Part shown: piece by piece, positions 21,788-22,277 of the stretch
How positions within the stretch are numbered: position 1 is the first letter of the stretch
How the letters are laid out: every line of letters starts with the position of its first letter
NCBI GenBank assembly: GCA_022839525.1
Contig: JALHET010000025.1
Coordinates: 1-22,277, forward strand
Direction of reading: 5' to 3'
From: Lentisphaerota bacterium
Lineage (GTDB): Bacteria > Verrucomicrobiota > Kiritimatiellia > RFP12 > UBA1067
DNA length: 22,277 bases
Program-made: the position numbers and the translations under genes
The notes under the pieces: generated by a model
What the model saw: only the letters and a program-made list of their open reading frames with translations
What the model was told of the DNA's origin: nothing
Databases searched by the model: none

Positions 21788-22277
21788 ATGCGTTACATCA
21801 GTACCCGGGGCGGCGGTGAACCGCTGAGTTTCAAAGACACGGTTCTGGCTGGCTTGGCGCGCGATGGCGGACTTTTCTTGCCCGAGACGGTTCCGGATGT
21901 CCGGGACAGGTTGGACGCTTGGCGCCCGCTCCCCTACCCTAAGCTCGCCTTTGAACTGATCCGCCTTTTTGCGGATGACCTGCCCGAAAACACGCTGCGG
22001 CGCCTCGTAGAGAACAGTTACGCCCCCTTCCGGCACCCGGACGTGACGCCGGTCGTCGCAGTCGGCCCGGTTCACCTGCTCGAACTTTTTCACGGCCCGA
22101 CGCTGGCGTTCAAAGACGTGGCCCTGCAGTTTCTGGGCAACCTCTTCGAGTATGTGCTGGGCGAGACTGGCGGAGAAATGAACATCGTCGCGGCCACCAG
22201 CGGCGACACCGGAAGCGCGGCCATCCACGGTGTGCGCGGACGCGCGCGCATCCGCATCTTCGTCATGCACCCGCACG
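21788..22277 (+). CDS. thrC: Threonine synthase, N-terminal part (cut by window edge)
   Basis: The first 163 residues are present. The protein starts MRYISTRGGGEPLSFKDTVLAGLARDGGLFLPE, the usual threonine synthase N-terminus, followed by PVVAVGPVHLLELFHGPTLAFKDVALQFLGN, which contains the PLP-binding lysine in AFKD, and IVAATSGDTGSAAIHGVRG, a phosphate-binding loop. It converts O-phosphohomoserine to threonine in the cytoplasm with pyridoxal phosphate. The ATG lies two bases after the kinase stop, with no clear separate promoter, so it may be translated with the kinase transcript. The remaining two thirds lie beyond the window. Confidence 0.93.
   Translation, partial: MRYISTRGGGEPLSFKDTVLAGLARDGGLFLPETVPDVRDRLDAWRPLPYPKLAFELIRLFADDLPENTLRRLVENSYAPFRHPDVTPVVAVGPVHLLELFHGPTLAFKDVALQFLGNLFEYVLGETGGEMNIVAATSGDTGSAAIHGVRGRARIRIFVMHPH

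Overview
This window comes from a GC-rich bacterial chromosome with dense, mostly short-spaced genes on both strands. No rRNA, tRNA, CRISPR array, transposase or phage gene was seen. The gene mix suggests a PVC-type anaerobe or microaerobe, perhaps Kiritimatiellota or Lentisphaerota: a tandem DUF1080 protein, a DUF1570-type metallopeptidase, a zinc-ribbon Ser/Thr kinase with a membrane anchor, a GH51-related exported protein, NfnAB and a TRAP transporter. That placement is inferred from gene content, not shown by a marker gene.

Layout. 1-3189 (minus): a complete TRAP transporter set, dctP-dctQ-dctM, followed by the first 21 codons of an unidentified gene that runs off the left edge. 3267-3881 (minus): a CDP-alcohol phosphatidyltransferase of PgsA type, divergent from a GH51-like exported protein (4036-5733, plus) that appears to lack the catalytic glutamates. 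5785-7287 (minus): a class I-like glutamine synthetase with its own promoter, divergent from an NfeD/SPFH membrane pair (7608-8977, plus). The SPFH gene is broken by an out-of-frame internal deletion. 9001-13049 (minus): a four-gene block nfnA-nfnB-hlyIII-Tat metallophosphoesterase. 13303-14580 (plus): an exported tandem DUF1080 protein with a good promoter. 14687-17263 (minus): an exported HExxH metallopeptidase immediately upstream of prephenate dehydrogenase tyrA, ending in a strong intrinsic terminator. 17465-17938 (plus): a small Gly/Tyr/Pro-rich exported protein whose promoter predicts a leaderless mRNA. 18008-18502 (minus): ferritin. 18785-18973 (minus): a 62-residue lipoprotein. 19161-21785 (plus): a large membrane-anchored kinase, followed two bases later by threonine synthase, which is cut by the right edge.

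How the genes fit together. Nitrogen and amino-acid metabolism (glnA, tyrA, thrC), redox balance (NfnAB, supplying or consuming NADPH and reduced ferredoxin), iron storage (ferritin) and organic-acid uptake (TRAP) sit beside cell-envelope functions (PgsA, NfeD/SPFH, HlyIII, lipoprotein) and carbohydrate-related exported proteins (GH51-like, DUF1080).

The most notable points are the apparently catalytically dead GH51 homologue, the SPFH deletion at a short repeat, the leaderless promoter, the kinase-thrC junction, and several families of short intergenic repeats with periods of 7 and 9 bases plus palindromes. No clearly new multi-gene system was found.
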